A stretch of 64,000 nucleotides of DNA from Mesorhizobium sp. M4B.F.Ca.ET.203.01.1.1 (GTDB lineage: Bacteria; Pseudomonadota; Alphaproteobacteria; Rhizobiales; Rhizobiaceae). The notes beneath the pieces are model-generated. The model was not told the origin of the DNA. It saw only the letters and a program-made list of their open reading frames with translations, and ran no database searches. The translations under genes were made by a program, and so were the position numbers. Of this stretch, positions 34,772-43,186 are shown piece by piece; position 1 is the first letter of the stretch, and every line of letters begins with the position of its first letter. Location: positions 1-64,000 of the forward strand of contig NZ_SRUO01000012.1 of assembly GCF_004791025.1 (NCBI RefSeq), written 5' to 3'.

Positions 34772-36739
34772 TCAGCCCTCCCGCAGCCAGACCAGCATCT
34801 CGCCGGGATCGCGGTTGTCCCAGGCGTAGTAGGGAACTGCCTTCACCCTCGCTTCTTCCGTCGCCGGCGGCTCGGCGCGGTAGAGGCCGTTGCGCCAATC
34901 CTCCGACGCCTCCCTTCTGCCGGTGGCCGACAGCGTGACGATGCCACCGAGCAGGTTCGGCTCGTGATGCGCCTCGATTTCCGCCGTTCGCGGCAGGCTG
35001 ATGCGGTGCAACTGGCCGGGATTGTCGGTCGCCTCGACGCAGTAGATCAGCGGGCCGCGCGCCAGCGCGACACGGCCGATGTCCTGGCGCACCTCCGGAT
35101 TGGCGAAGAGGCGGGAGATCGACATGTCGAGGTCGAGCTCGACATGGTCGCCCTTCTGCCATTCGCGCTGGATCGCCGCGTAGCCGTCGCTCGATGCGGC
35201 ATCGAGAGCCATCGCCTTGCCGTTGACCTTGAGCGCCGCCTTGCGACACCAGGCCGGCACGCGCAGGTGCAAGGTGAAGGCGACCGGCGCCTGCGGCTCG
35301 ACGCGGATCGAGACGGCGCCGTCCCAGGGATAATTGCTGGTCTGGACCAGGCTCACCGGCTTGCCCGATATCTCGAAGCGGGCGGTCGAGTCGCCATAGA
35401 GATGGACCGCCAGCGCGTCGTCGGCGAGGCCGTAGAAATAGCTGCCGATCGACGCCACCATGCGGCCGATATTGGGCGGGCAGCACGGGCAGCGGTGCCA
35501 TTTCCAACGATTGTGCCGGCCGCGGCTTTCCAGCGGGTTCTCGTAGAAGAACAGCGAGCCGTCGAGCGAAAGGCCGGAGATCGAGCCGTTGTAGAGCGCC
35601 CGCTCCATCATGTCGGCGTAGCGCGCGTTCGGCCCCATGCCGAGCATGCGGCTCGACCAGAACACCAGGCCGACCGCGGCGCAGGTCTCGGCATAGGCGG
35701 TCTCGTTGGGCAGGTCGTAGTCGCTGGTGAAGCCTTCATTGTGCGCCGACGGGCCGAGGCCGCCGGTGACGTAGAGGCTCTTGGTGGTCAGGTCGTCCCA
35801 CAGCCGGTCGAGCGCCGCGCGCAGCGTATCGTCGCCATATTCGGTGGCGACATCGGCCATGCCGGAAAACAGGTACATCGCCCTGACCGCGTGACCAACG
35901 ACCTTGTCCTGCTCGCGCACCGGTCTGTGCGACTGGTTGTATTCGTAGGTCTTGAAATGATAGGCCTTCGGGTCGGCGCCGCGGGCGCGCGCCTCCTCGT
36001 CGAAATAGTGCGGCAGTTGCCCTCGCTGGTCGATGAAGTACTTTGCCAAATCCATGTATTTCTGCTCGCCGGTCGCCCGCGCCAGCTTGACCAGCGCCAG
36101 CTCGATCTCCTCATGGCCGCAATAGCCCTTCCTCTTGCCGGGCCCGGAACCGAAAGTATTGGCGATGTGGTCGACATAGCGGCACATGATGTCGAGCAGC
36201 TTGCGCTTGCCGGTGGCCTGGAAGTAGGCGACGGCGCCCTCGATCAGATGGCCTGCGCAGTAGAGCTCGTGGCAGTCGCGCAGGTTCGTCCAACGCAGGC
36301 CGGGCTGGATGCGCTGGTACCAGCTCGACAGGTAGCCGTCGGGCTGCTGCAGCCTGCCGTAGAGATCGATGACGGCGTCGATCTTCTTCTCCAGCGCATC
36401 GTTGCGACGCCGGTAGAGCGAATAGGCGGCGGTCTCGATGGTCTTGCCCCAGTCGGAGTCCCAGAACATCTGCGTCGTCACCGTCGAGCCGGTGAAGCCG
36501 GGATTGGCGGCCTCGTCGGGCGACGGCGAATGGAACGGGATGACGACGCCCGGCGACGGCCGGTCGGGGTCGATCTGCTCCAGCATGCGGGCCTCGACGC
36601 AGCGCTCGTAGAGGATCTCGGCGGTGCGCGCGGCGACCGCATCGACCCGATCGCCCCAGAAGCCGCGCACGTCGACCTGCGGCACCGGCAGCGGACGGAA
36701 GGCGAGGCTCAGCCTGCCGGTGTTCTGGGCGTTGGTCAT
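34772..36739 (-). CDS. Glycoside hydrolase family 127 (beta-L-arabinofuranosidase-like)
   Basis: 655 residues. It has the GH127 Zn-cysteine site: the Glu-x-Cys pair in AYAETCAAVGLVFW and the Cys cluster in HRCPCCPPNIGRM, whose Cys is the nucleophile in the characterised HypBA1. An alpha/alpha barrel precedes (DGYLSSWYQRIQPGLRWTNL) and a beta-sandwich follows. The family removes beta-L-arabinofuranose from plant hydroxyproline-rich glycoproteins and related glycans. There is no signal peptide, so it acts in the cytoplasm on imported oligosaccharides. It is the last gene of the LacI-controlled import operon. Confidence 0.93.
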   Translation of the reverse strand: MTNAQNTGRLSLAFRPLPVPQVDVRGFWGDRVDAVAARTAEILYERCVEARMLEQIDPDRPSPGVVIPFHSPSPDEAANPGFTGSTVTTQMFWDSDWGKTIETAAYSLYRRRNDALEKKIDAVIDLYGRLQQPDGYLSSWYQRIQPGLRWTNLRDCHELYCAGHLIEGAVAYFQATGKRKLLDIMCRYVDHIANTFGSGPGKRKGYCGHEEIELALVKLARATGEQKYMDLAKYFIDQRGQLPHYFDEEARARGADPKAYHFKTYEYNQSHRPVREQDKVVGHAVRAMYLFSGMADVATEYGDDTLRAALDRLWDDLTTKSLYVTGGLGPSAHNEGFTSDYDLPNETAYAETCAAVGLVFWSSRMLGMGPNARYADMMERALYNGSISGLSLDGSLFFYENPLESRGRHNRWKWHRCPCCPPNIGRMVASIGSYFYGLADDALAVHLYGDSTARFEISGKPVSLVQTSNYPWDGAVSIRVEPQAPVAFTLHLRVPAWCRKAALKVNGKAMALDAASSDGYAAIQREWQKGDHVELDLDMSISRLFANPEVRQDIGRVALARGPLIYCVEATDNPGQLHRISLPRTAEIEAHHEPNLLGGIVTLSATGRREASEDWRNGLYRAEPPATEEARVKAVPYYAWDNRDPGEMLVWLREG

Positions 36740-36767
36740 CGGCTTGCTCCATTCAATTTCGCTGTCG

Positions 36768-37625
36768 TCATTTCACGGCGCCGGCCATCAGGCCGCGGAT
36801 GTAGAAGCGCTGCAGCGCCAGGAAGAGGATCAGGCACGGCACCATCATCACGGTGACGCCGGCCTGCACGGCACCCCAGTCGATGGCGCCGAAGCGGCCG
36901 GACTGCAGCGCCGTCATCATGATCGGCAGGGTGAACTTGGACTGGTCGGTCATCAGCACGAGCGCGGCCAGGAACTCGTTCCAGGCGCCGAGGAAGGCGA
37001 ACAGCGCGATGGTGACGATGCCCGGCCAGACCAGCGGCAGCATGACCTGCAGCAGCATGGTGACGTTGTTGGCGCCGTCCATGCGGGCGGCCTCCTCGAT
37101 CTCGCGCGACACCGCGTCGAAGGCGTTGCGCATCATGAAGATCGAGAACGGCAGCTGCAGCGTGACATAGACGAAGACCAGCCCGGTCAGCGTGTTGTGC
37201 AGGCCGACCTTGGTCAGCACCAGGAAGATCGGCGTCAGGATCGACTGGAACGGGATCATGATCGTCGACAGGATGATGACGAACAGCAGGTCCTTGAAGG
37301 GAAAGCGGAAGCGCGAGAAGCCGTAGCCGGCAAGCACGCTGACGATGACGGAAAACACCACCGTCATCACCGAGACGTAGATGCTGTTTTGCGCCGGCAG
37401 CCAGAGCCCGTCGCCGAAAGTGTTGAGCGTGCCGTAATTCTCGACCGAGAAGCCGGTGGTCGGCCATGGCGGCAGCGGCGGCTGGCGCGCCTCCTGCGAC
37501 GGCTTGAAGGCCGACAGCACCGTCCAGACGATCGGCGCCAGGAACAGCAGCGAGGCGATGATGCCGGTCAAGTGCTCGGCGATGCCGAGCCGGATGCGGC
37601 TGTTGCGGCTGCGCGCCTGCGCCAT
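36768..37625 (-). CDS. Carbohydrate ABC transporter permease (MalG-like)
   Basis: 285 residues with six segments, beginning IIASLLFLAPIVWTVLSAFK. The EAA loop is EEAARMDGANNVTMLLQVML, and the end is LQRFYIRGLMAGAVK, the classical MalG-type C-terminus. The ATG overlaps the stop of the upstream permease by one base, so translation is coupled. It pairs with that permease to form the channel. GH127 follows 28 bases downstream. Confidence 0.94.
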   Translation of the reverse strand: MAQARSRNSRIRLGIAEHLTGIIASLLFLAPIVWTVLSAFKPSQEARQPPLPPWPTTGFSVENYGTLNTFGDGLWLPAQNSIYVSVMTVVFSVIVSVLAGYGFSRFRFPFKDLLFVIILSTIMIPFQSILTPIFLVLTKVGLHNTLTGLVFVYVTLQLPFSIFMMRNAFDAVSREIEEAARMDGANNVTMLLQVMLPLVWPGIVTIALFAFLGAWNEFLAALVLMTDQSKFTLPIMMTALQSGRFGAIDWGAVQAGVTVMMVPCLILFLALQRFYIRGLMAGAVK

Positions 37626-38554
37626 CAGTCGACCCCCTCCGGTTTGCGCAGCAGCCAGAGCTGGACGAGGCTGAGCACGACGAGGATCAGAAGCAGAATC
37701 ATCGAAAGTGCGGCGCCGTAGCCGAGCTTGAACGACACGAAGGACTGGTTGAAGATCCAGTAGACGGCGGTCAGCGTCTGGTTGCGCGGGCCGCCGCGCA
37801 GGATGATGTAGAACTGGTCGAAGGCGAGGATGGAGCCGGCGACCGACAGGATCAGCGCCAGCGCCAGCGTGCGGCGCATCAGCGGCAGGGTGATGGCGCG
37901 GAAGCGCGCGAACGGCCCTGCCCCGTCGATCATCGCCGCCTCCTGCAGTTCCGACGGGATCGACTGCAGGCCGGTCATCAGGATGATCATGGTGAAGCCC
38001 GCGACCTTCCACACGACCATGGCGATGATCGACCAGAATGCCGGCTGGAAGGTGGCCAGAAGGTTGAACTTCTTCTCGGTCAGGCCGAGCGCGTAGGCGG
38101 CCGGGCTGAACAGGCCGGAATCGACGTTCAAGAGCCACGACCAGAGCAGGCTCGCCGAAGCGAAGCCGATGACGGCCGGCATGAAGAAGGCGGTGCGGTA
38201 GACATTGGTCATCGCCCGCGGCCGCTCGATGAAGATCGCCAGCGGAAAGGCGACGGCGAAGATCGCGATCGTGACCACCAGCGTGTACCAGCCGGTGAAG
38301 CGCAGCGCGTTCCAGAAGCGCGTGTCGCGCAGGATCGCCCAGTAGTTGCCGAGGCCGATGTAGGAATGCTCGCCCATCAGCGGCCAGTTGTGCAGCGACA
38401 TCCACGCCGTCATGCCGAGCGGCACGATGAAGAACACCGTGACCAGCGCCACCGCCGGCGCGACATAGAGCAGCCCGATCCACTGCCGACGCCCGGCGCC
38501 GACCAGCTTTCGCGGGCGCGCGGGGGCTGCGGTTTCTGCGGTTATGGTGGTCAT
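37625..38554 (-). CDS. Carbohydrate ABC transporter permease (MalF/UgpA-like)
   Basis: 309 residues from the ATG giving MTTITAETAAPARP. Membrane segments include WIGLLYVAPAVALVTVFFIV and the EAA loop is LQEAAMIDGAGPFARFRAIT. It is the first permease of the operon and lies 394 bases after the binding-protein gene, a gap filled by palindromic repeats. No ATP-binding gene is in the operon, so an ATPase encoded elsewhere must energise it. Confidence 0.93.
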   Translation of the reverse strand: MTTITAETAAPARPRKLVGAGRRQWIGLLYVAPAVALVTVFFIVPLGMTAWMSLHNWPLMGEHSYIGLGNYWAILRDTRFWNALRFTGWYTLVVTIAIFAVAFPLAIFIERPRAMTNVYRTAFFMPAVIGFASASLLWSWLLNVDSGLFSPAAYALGLTEKKFNLLATFQPAFWSIIAMVVWKVAGFTMIILMTGLQSIPSELQEAAMIDGAGPFARFRAITLPLMRRTLALALILSVAGSILAFDQFYIILRGGPRNQTLTAVYWIFNQSFVSFKLGYGAALSMILLLILVVLSLVQLWLLRKPEGVD

Positions 38555-38570
38555 GGGTAAGCACTCACTT

Positions 38571-38717
38571 CCCCTTCTCCCCCTGTGGGAGAAGGTGGAT
38601 CGGCGCGCAGCGCCGAGACGGATGAGGGGTGCGCGAAGGATCGCCGTCCTTGCCAAGCTGGAGCACCCCTCATCCGTCGCCTTCGGCGACACCTTCTCCC
38701 ACAAGGGGAGAAGGGGG
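38571..38717. repeat. Palindromic repeat element A inside the GH127 operon
   Basis: Two long imperfect inverted arms (CTTCTCCC...GAGAAGG with GGATGAGGGGTGC on the left, GCACCCCTCATCC with ACACCTTCTCCC...GGGGAGAAGG on the right) with minor hairpins inside. It can form a large stem in the transcript between the binding-protein and permease genes. It looks like a member of a dispersed rhizobial intergenic palindrome family. Confidence 0.75.
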
Positions 38718-38794
38718 AGCCTAACTGCCTGCGTCCCGCGGCATTCCGGTTAGATGAGTGCTTTCTCAACGCGATAGTCCTGCTTGGCGCTGCG

Positions 38795-38940
38795 TCCCCC
38801 TCCCCTCGAGGGGAGGGTCCGGCCGAAGGCCGGGGGTGGGGTCCGCCGCGACGCGCGCCGACGGGGAGATGGCGTCGAGCACTGCCGGGGCGACCCCACC
38901 CGGACCCTGCGGGTCCGACCTCCCCTCAAGGGGAGGTTGA
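38795..38940. repeat. Palindromic repeat element B inside the GH127 operon
   Basis: The left arm has CCCCTCGAGGGGAGGGTCC, CCGGCCGAAGGCCGG and GGGTGGGGTC; the right arm has GACCCCACCCGGACC, CTGCGGGTCCGACC and CCCCTCAAGGGGAGG. It resembles the element at 6447-6543. Together with element A it fills the 394-base gap 38555-38948, in which I see no gene. The right end lies just after the binding-protein stop. Confidence 0.7.
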
Positions 38941-38948
38941 GGGCGGCG

Positions 38949-40190
38949 CTACTTCTGCGGCGCCTGGTCGATGATCGACTGCATGGTCTCCTGCGCATTC
39001 GAAATCGCGCCGTCGACATCGTCGCCGAAGAAGACCTCGTTGACCATCTGCGTCCACGGACCGTTGGCGGAGTTGATCAGGTCGTTGAAAACCACCGTAT
39101 AGGGCGTCTTGCCCTTGGCCATCGCCTCGGCGGCGATCTGGTAGCGCGGGTCGAGGTCCTTCAGCGCCTCCTTGGCGATGTCGCCGCGCACCGGCAGGCT
39201 GCCGTATTTGGCGAGCAGCGTCTGGCCTTCGAGCGAATAGGCGAAGTCCAGAAATTCCTTCACCACGGCGAGCTTCTTGGTGCCCTTGGTGACGACGAAA
39301 TTGTCGCCGCCGGCGAAGGACGACCAGCCGCCATCCTTGCCCGGCAGGAAGGTGACGCCGTAATCGACATTCGGGTACTGCGTGTTGAGCGCGCCGATGG
39401 CGAAGGCGCCGGACGGCGAGATGCCGATGTTGCCGGCGGCGAAGGCGGCGAAGAAATTGGCGCCCGTGTCGGTCTGCGCGCCGGCTGGCACCAGATCCTT
39501 CTTGACCATCGAACGGTAGAGGTCGATGGCGCCGCGCAGCTGCGGGCTGTCCAGCGTCGCCTTGGAGCCGTCCTCGGAGAGGATGTCGCCGCCCGAAGCC
39601 CAGATCAGCGGCGTGAAGGTGAAGATGTTGCAGCCGCCGCAATTGCCGGAGAAATAGAAGCCCTTGATGTCGCCGCCGAGCGCGTTGACCTTCTCGGCGT
39701 CGGCCTCGATCTCGGCCCAGTTGGTCGGGCCCTTTTCCGGATCGAGCCCGGCCTGTTTGAACAGCTTCTTGTTCCAGATCAGCACCGAGCTATCGGCAGA
39801 GAACGGCAGGCCGTAGATGCGGCCCTTGTAGGTGCCGGTCTTCACATGCGCCGGCGACAGGCTGGCGAAATAGGGCAGCGACTTCGCCCAGTCGGTGATG
39901 TCCTCGAGCTGGCCGGCGGCCGAGAAGGACGGCGTGTAGATGAGATCGAGCGAGAGCGCGTCGGGCGCGGTGCCGCCGGCGGCGGCCGCCCCGTATTTCG
40001 GGATGATCTCGGCATTGGGGATGATGTCGAGCTTGATCTGGTTCTCGTGGCCCTTGTTGAAGGCATCGACGATGCGCGGCATGAAGTTCGAGCCGTCGGC
40101 GCGCACCCAGATGTTGGCGGTGTCGGCGGCGAAAGCAGGCAGAGCAAAAATGCTCGCGGCGAGCGCGAGCCCGGCAATCATGGTCTTCAT
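38949..40190 (-). CDS. Carbohydrate ABC transporter solute-binding protein
   Basis: 413 residues of the SBP_bac_1 class. The signal is MKTMIAGLALAASIFALPAF (cleavage near AFA/ADT). The mature part has RIYGLPFSADSSVLIWNKKL and AFAAGNIGISPSGAFAIGAL, typical for sugar binding. The start has a GAGGAGAA site next to the ATG. A CGGC stretch (FSGNCGGCNIF) holds two Cys that may form a disulfide. It is the second gene of the LacI operon; the ligand is probably an arabinose-containing oligosaccharide because the last gene is GH127 (inference). Confidence 0.92.
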   Translation of the reverse strand: MKTMIAGLALAASIFALPAFAADTANIWVRADGSNFMPRIVDAFNKGHENQIKLDIIPNAEIIPKYGAAAAGGTAPDALSLDLIYTPSFSAAGQLEDITDWAKSLPYFASLSPAHVKTGTYKGRIYGLPFSADSSVLIWNKKLFKQAGLDPEKGPTNWAEIEADAEKVNALGGDIKGFYFSGNCGGCNIFTFTPLIWASGGDILSEDGSKATLDSPQLRGAIDLYRSMVKKDLVPAGAQTDTGANFFAAFAAGNIGISPSGAFAIGALNTQYPNVDYGVTFLPGKDGGWSSFAGGDNFVVTKGTKKLAVVKEFLDFAYSLEGQTLLAKYGSLPVRGDIAKEALKDLDPRYQIAAEAMAKGKTPYTVVFNDLINSANGPWTQMVNEVFFGDDVDGAISNAQETMQSIIDQAPQK

Positions 40191-40255
40191 GGTTCTCCTC
40201 CTCATTGGTTCTCCTCCCTATTGCGGCGCTCTCCCAGATCGCGCCGCGCGTTCTC

Positions 40256-41299
40256 CTAGCCGCCCACTGGGCGGCCGCATGACTGACGCACCACCAGCCG
40301 GCACGGCAGTTTTCGAATGCCCGGCGCGGCCGCCTGGCCGCCGACGAGCGAAAGCAGAGCGAGCCCGGCCTCGCGGCCGAGCGTGGCCAGGTTCATGTCG
40401 ACCGAGGTCAGCGGCGGGCGCGTCGCCTCGGCCACGATCTCCCAATTGTCGAAGCCGATGACGCCGACATCCTCGGGCACGCCGATGCCGCGCTCGCGCA
40501 GCGCATCGATGACGCCGCGCGCGATCTGGTCGTTGCCGCAGAAGACGGCGTCGGGCATCTCGCCCCTGCCCGCCTTGCCGTCGAAGAGCTTTGCGACGGC
40601 CTCATGCCCCCAGCCTTCCGACCAGGCGCCGAGCAGCGGTTCGGCCACCGGCAGGCCGTGCTCGGCCAGCACCTCGCGATAGGCACGCGCGCGCTCATGC
40701 ACGACGGCAAAACTCGCCGGCCCGCTGACATGGGCGATGCGCCGGCGTCCGAGCCCACAAAAATGCTCGACCGCCAGCCGCGCGCCGCCGGCATCGTCGG
40801 AGACGAAGGCGACCGAGCCCGGATCGGGCTGGGTGAAGGCATAGATCACCGGAATGCGCAGATTGGAGAGGTCGATCGGCAGATGGCGGTCGATGCGTTT
40901 TCCGGTGGCGATGATGCCGTCGACGCGCTTGTCGAGCATGGCCTCGACATGGAGCTGGCCAAGGCGCGAATCGTCTTCGACATTGCACAGGAAGACCGAG
41001 ACGCCGGCATCGACCAGCGCATCGGAGACGCCGGCCATCAGCGGCAGCGAGAAGCGGCCGTAAGTATCGTTGGTGAGCAGCCCGACGGTGAAGGAGCGTT
41101 TTCGCAGCAGGCTCTGCGCCAGGCTGTTCGGCCGGAAGCCAAGCCGCTGCGCCGTCTCGCGGATACGCTCGCGCGTCTCCGCCGTCATCCGCCCCTGCCC
41201 GTTCAGCGCCTTCGAGGCCGTCGCCACGCTGACGCCGGCGGCCAATGCCACCTCACGTAGGGTGACCGGGGCTGGCGCTGGCAAGGCGTCGGAGGACAT
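40256..41299 (-). CDS. LacI-family transcriptional regulator
   Basis: 347 residues. The helix-turn-helix is TLREVALAAGVSVATASKAL followed by a hinge (NSLAQSLLRKRS). The sugar-binding domain has VGLLTNDTYGRFSLPLMAG, VDGIIATGKRID and PDAVFCGNDQIARGVIDAL. It lies first in the operon (66 bases before the binding-protein gene). Two identical operator-like sequences lie just upstream of its start, so it should repress its own operon until the imported sugar binds. Confidence 0.94.
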   Translation of the reverse strand: MSSDALPAPAPVTLREVALAAGVSVATASKALNGQGRMTAETRERIRETAQRLGFRPNSLAQSLLRKRSFTVGLLTNDTYGRFSLPLMAGVSDALVDAGVSVFLCNVEDDSRLGQLHVEAMLDKRVDGIIATGKRIDRHLPIDLSNLRIPVIYAFTQPDPGSVAFVSDDAGGARLAVEHFCGLGRRRIAHVSGPASFAVVHERARAYREVLAEHGLPVAEPLLGAWSEGWGHEAVAKLFDGKAGRGEMPDAVFCGNDQIARGVIDALRERGIGVPEDVGVIGFDNWEIVAEATRPPLTSVDMNLATLGREAGLALLSLVGGQAAAPGIRKLPCRLVVRQSCGRPVGG

Positions 41300-41320
41300 G
41301 TGTCGAGGCGCATCCCTGAG

Positions 41321-41338
41321 TTGGGAAAAGGTTTTCTC
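41321..41338. promoter_or_regulatory. LacI operator, proximal copy
   Basis: TTGGGAAAAGGTTTTCTC, a near-perfect dyad (GAAAA-GG-TTTTC) of the LacI/GalR type. It is 22 bases upstream of the lacI start codon and identical to the distal copy. Confidence 0.8.
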
Positions 41339-41388
41339 TTATCGCCCTGCGCGGTGATGACGGGTGAGGTCAGCGAGCGCGGAGCGAT

Positions 41389-41406
41389 TTGGGAAAAGGT
41401 TTTCTC
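41389..41406. promoter_or_regulatory. LacI operator, distal copy
   Basis: The same 18 bases, TTGGGAAAAGGTTTTCTC, 68 bases further upstream (about 6.5 helical turns). The pair probably allows a regulator tetramer or two dimers to cover or loop the promoter of the arabinofuranosidase operon. Confidence 0.8.
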
Positions 41407-41642
41407 ACAGGGAGGTTAGGGGAAGGTGGGGAGGTTGGCAAGGGGGATTTTGTGTCCTTTGGACCGCGCTAGCAGGTTGCAGCGGCAACACAATCTGAAG
41501 GAATGCTGTGGCACAAGCGGTCAACCCCGTCATGGGCGCTTTCGATTGGCGCCGTGGAGGCCGGTCATGGTCTGGCGCGGGGAAAGCGCTGCGCTCGGCT
41601 GCACACGTTCCACCCCACCCCGCTGAGCGCCAGTACCTGGCT
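41407..41642. other. Intergenic stretch without a recognised gene
   Basis: About 240 bases between the distal LacI operator and the end of a small minus-strand gene. Short open frames occur on both strands, but none has a ribosome site or a recognisable protein. I see no hairpin or repeat of note. Confidence 0.5.
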
Positions 41643-41930
41643 CTACGTCCCCTTCACGATTCTCGGCTTGGTCGGTCGGCGGGATTGAGTCGCGCTCTCG
41701 ATGGTCAAGGCCAGCCGCTTCTCGTCTTCGATGGCGCGATCGACTGCCTCGATTTCCTCCTGGAGCGCCTTCAGTTGGGCACCGTAGCTGGAGCCATCGC
41801 TGTCCCCGATCTGGAAGCCACTTGCCCGCATTGCGTCGCGGGTATGGTGCACGTTACGGACGCCTTCGCGTCGGGTCGCGACGAGGATTTCCCTGAACTC
41901 TCCAAGACGTTCAACGTGACTGCGAGTCAT
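41643..41930 (-). CDS. Small hypothetical protein with coiled-coil region
   Basis: 95 residues, not a family I can name. The N-terminus is basic (MTRSHVERLGEFREILVATR), the middle has RDAMRASGFQIGDSDGSSYG, and the C-terminal part, LKALQEEIEAVDRAIEDEKR, is a strong coiled-coil candidate. GGAG lies 7 bases before the ATG, which supports a real gene. There is no signal or membrane segment. It stands alone between the arabinofuranosidase regulator and a flavoprotein gene. Confidence 0.5.
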   Translation of the reverse strand: MTRSHVERLGEFREILVATRREGVRNVHHTRDAMRASGFQIGDSDGSSYGAQLKALQEEIEAVDRAIEDEKRLALTIESATQSRRPTKPRIVKGT

Positions 41931-42092
41931 TGCGTTCTCCTATTTCGTCGTCATCGTCGCCGACGGCGATGCAAAACGGCCAAACTTACGGCGCAGAAGG
42001 TCTAGGAGACTAAAGGAGATACTCTCGACAAAGCATGAGCGCGGAAGCTCAAATTTGAATGTCTTGCAACAAGGTGATTCCAGGCGCGCCTC

Positions 42093-42986
42093 TCAAACCA
42101 GCATCGACTGCTGGGCGAAGATGCCCGCCATCGCGCCTTGCCACGATGCCGTGGTGACCGAGGGGATCATGGGGTTAGTGAGGTCGCCCGCGGCGTAGAT
42201 GCCGGGCATGCTGGTTTCGCGGCGCTCATCAACCTTGAGGACGATGCCAAGGGGCGTGGCGGCCGTGGCGAGGCCCAGTGATTCATGCAGGCCGGCGGAC
42301 GGCTTGTTGCGCGGATGCGCGAACAGAATGTCGACAGCGACATCACGGCCGGAATCGAGCTTGAGGGTGGGATTACGGCCGCCGTGACGGGTGATTTCAG
42401 TGATCCGGCCATCGAAGACAGGCGTGTTGCGACGCTCCAGATCGGCCCGGATATCGGCCGGGATGTCGTGGCCATCGGAGAAGACCGTCAACCTGTCAGT
42501 CCAATCGTGGAACAGCCTGACCTGATTGTGCGACTGCGGGCCGGACCAGACGAGGCCCCAATGCTGGCCGGCGACTTCAAAGCCGTCGCAATAGGGGCAC
42601 GGCACGATGGACGTGCCCCAGCTTTCGGCAAACCCCGGCACATCGGGCATCTGGTCCGTGATGCCATAGCTCAGGATCAGCCGACGTGCCCCAAGGCGTT
42701 CGCCATCGCCCAGGAGGACGGAGAAATCGTCGATGCCGCCGGAGACTTCTTCGGCCCGAGCGTTGACCAGACTGATCGCAGGATAACGCGCCAACTGCCG
42801 GCGCGCCTCGGCCAGGATGTCCAGCGGCGGCCTGTGATCGTGACCAAGCATACCATGCGAGTGTCCGGCGAAGCGGTTGCGCGGCAGGCCAGTGTCGAGA
42901 ACGGTGACCTTGCGGCGGGCACGGCCGAGTTGCAGGGCGGCGGCAAGGCCAGCAAAGCTGCCGCCGATGATGATGACGTCATCCAT
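42093..42986 (-). CDS. Thioredoxin-reductase-like NAD(P)/FAD oxidoreductase
   Basis: 297 residues from the ATG giving MDDVIIIGGSFAGLAA. It has the FAD motif GGSFAGLAAALQLGRARRKV, the redox-active pair in VPCPYCDGFEV and the late FAD-contact motif GIYAAGDLTNP. The CPYC motif and size match thioredoxin-reductase-like flavoproteins; the usual second GxGxxA/G NAD(P) motif is weak (GLVWSGPQSHNQV), so its electron donor is unclear. It is divergent from tetR, with a palindromic operator and a promoter for this gene between them. The role is probably detoxification or redox control. Confidence 0.88.
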   Translation of the reverse strand: MDDVIIIGGSFAGLAAALQLGRARRKVTVLDTGLPRNRFAGHSHGMLGHDHRPPLDILAEARRQLARYPAISLVNARAEEVSGGIDDFSVLLGDGERLGARRLILSYGITDQMPDVPGFAESWGTSIVPCPYCDGFEVAGQHWGLVWSGPQSHNQVRLFHDWTDRLTVFSDGHDIPADIRADLERRNTPVFDGRITEITRHGGRNPTLKLDSGRDVAVDILFAHPRNKPSAGLHESLGLATAATPLGIVLKVDERRETSMPGIYAAGDLTNPMIPSVTTASWQGAMAGIFAQQSMLV

Positions 42987-43139
42987 GGTGATGGGCTCCG
43001 TGTTGCGTATGAAGCGGGTTGGGCTGAGGCTGGCACGCAGAATCGTCCGGCGATGCGCATTCGATATCGGTAGGCGGCCAAGGTAATGCTGATTTGGAGG
43101 ACACGATAGAATCCACTCTTGGAATTTCCGAAACTGCGT

Positions 43140-43167
43140 AGTATCGTAATTCATGAATTACGATACT
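43140..43167. promoter_or_regulatory. 28-bp perfect palindrome: TetR operator overlapping the flavoprotein promoter
   Basis: The half-site AGTATCGTAATTCA is followed by its exact reverse complement. On the minus strand a TTGACA (43167-43172) and TACGAT (43143-43148), 18 bases apart, form a good promoter for the flavoprotein gene, and almost all of it lies inside the palindrome. A bound TetR dimer would block it. The site is only 20 bases from the tetR start, so autoregulation is likely. Confidence 0.85.
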
Positions 43168-43186
43168 GTCAAGGACTGTAATTGAG

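Noticed and set aside
34964..36856. 630-codon plus-strand open frame across the GH127 gene
   Set aside because: It is an antisense shadow. The opposite strand encodes a complete GH127 with its Zn-Cys site, and this frame has a typical shadow composition.
38571..38940. Possible CRISPR array
   Set aside because: The repeats are inverted, not regularly spaced direct repeats with spacers, and no cas gene is near.
41503..41688. Small plus-strand open frame near the LacI operators
   Set aside because: It has no ribosome site or recognisable domain, and it overlaps the end of a better-supported minus-strand small gene.
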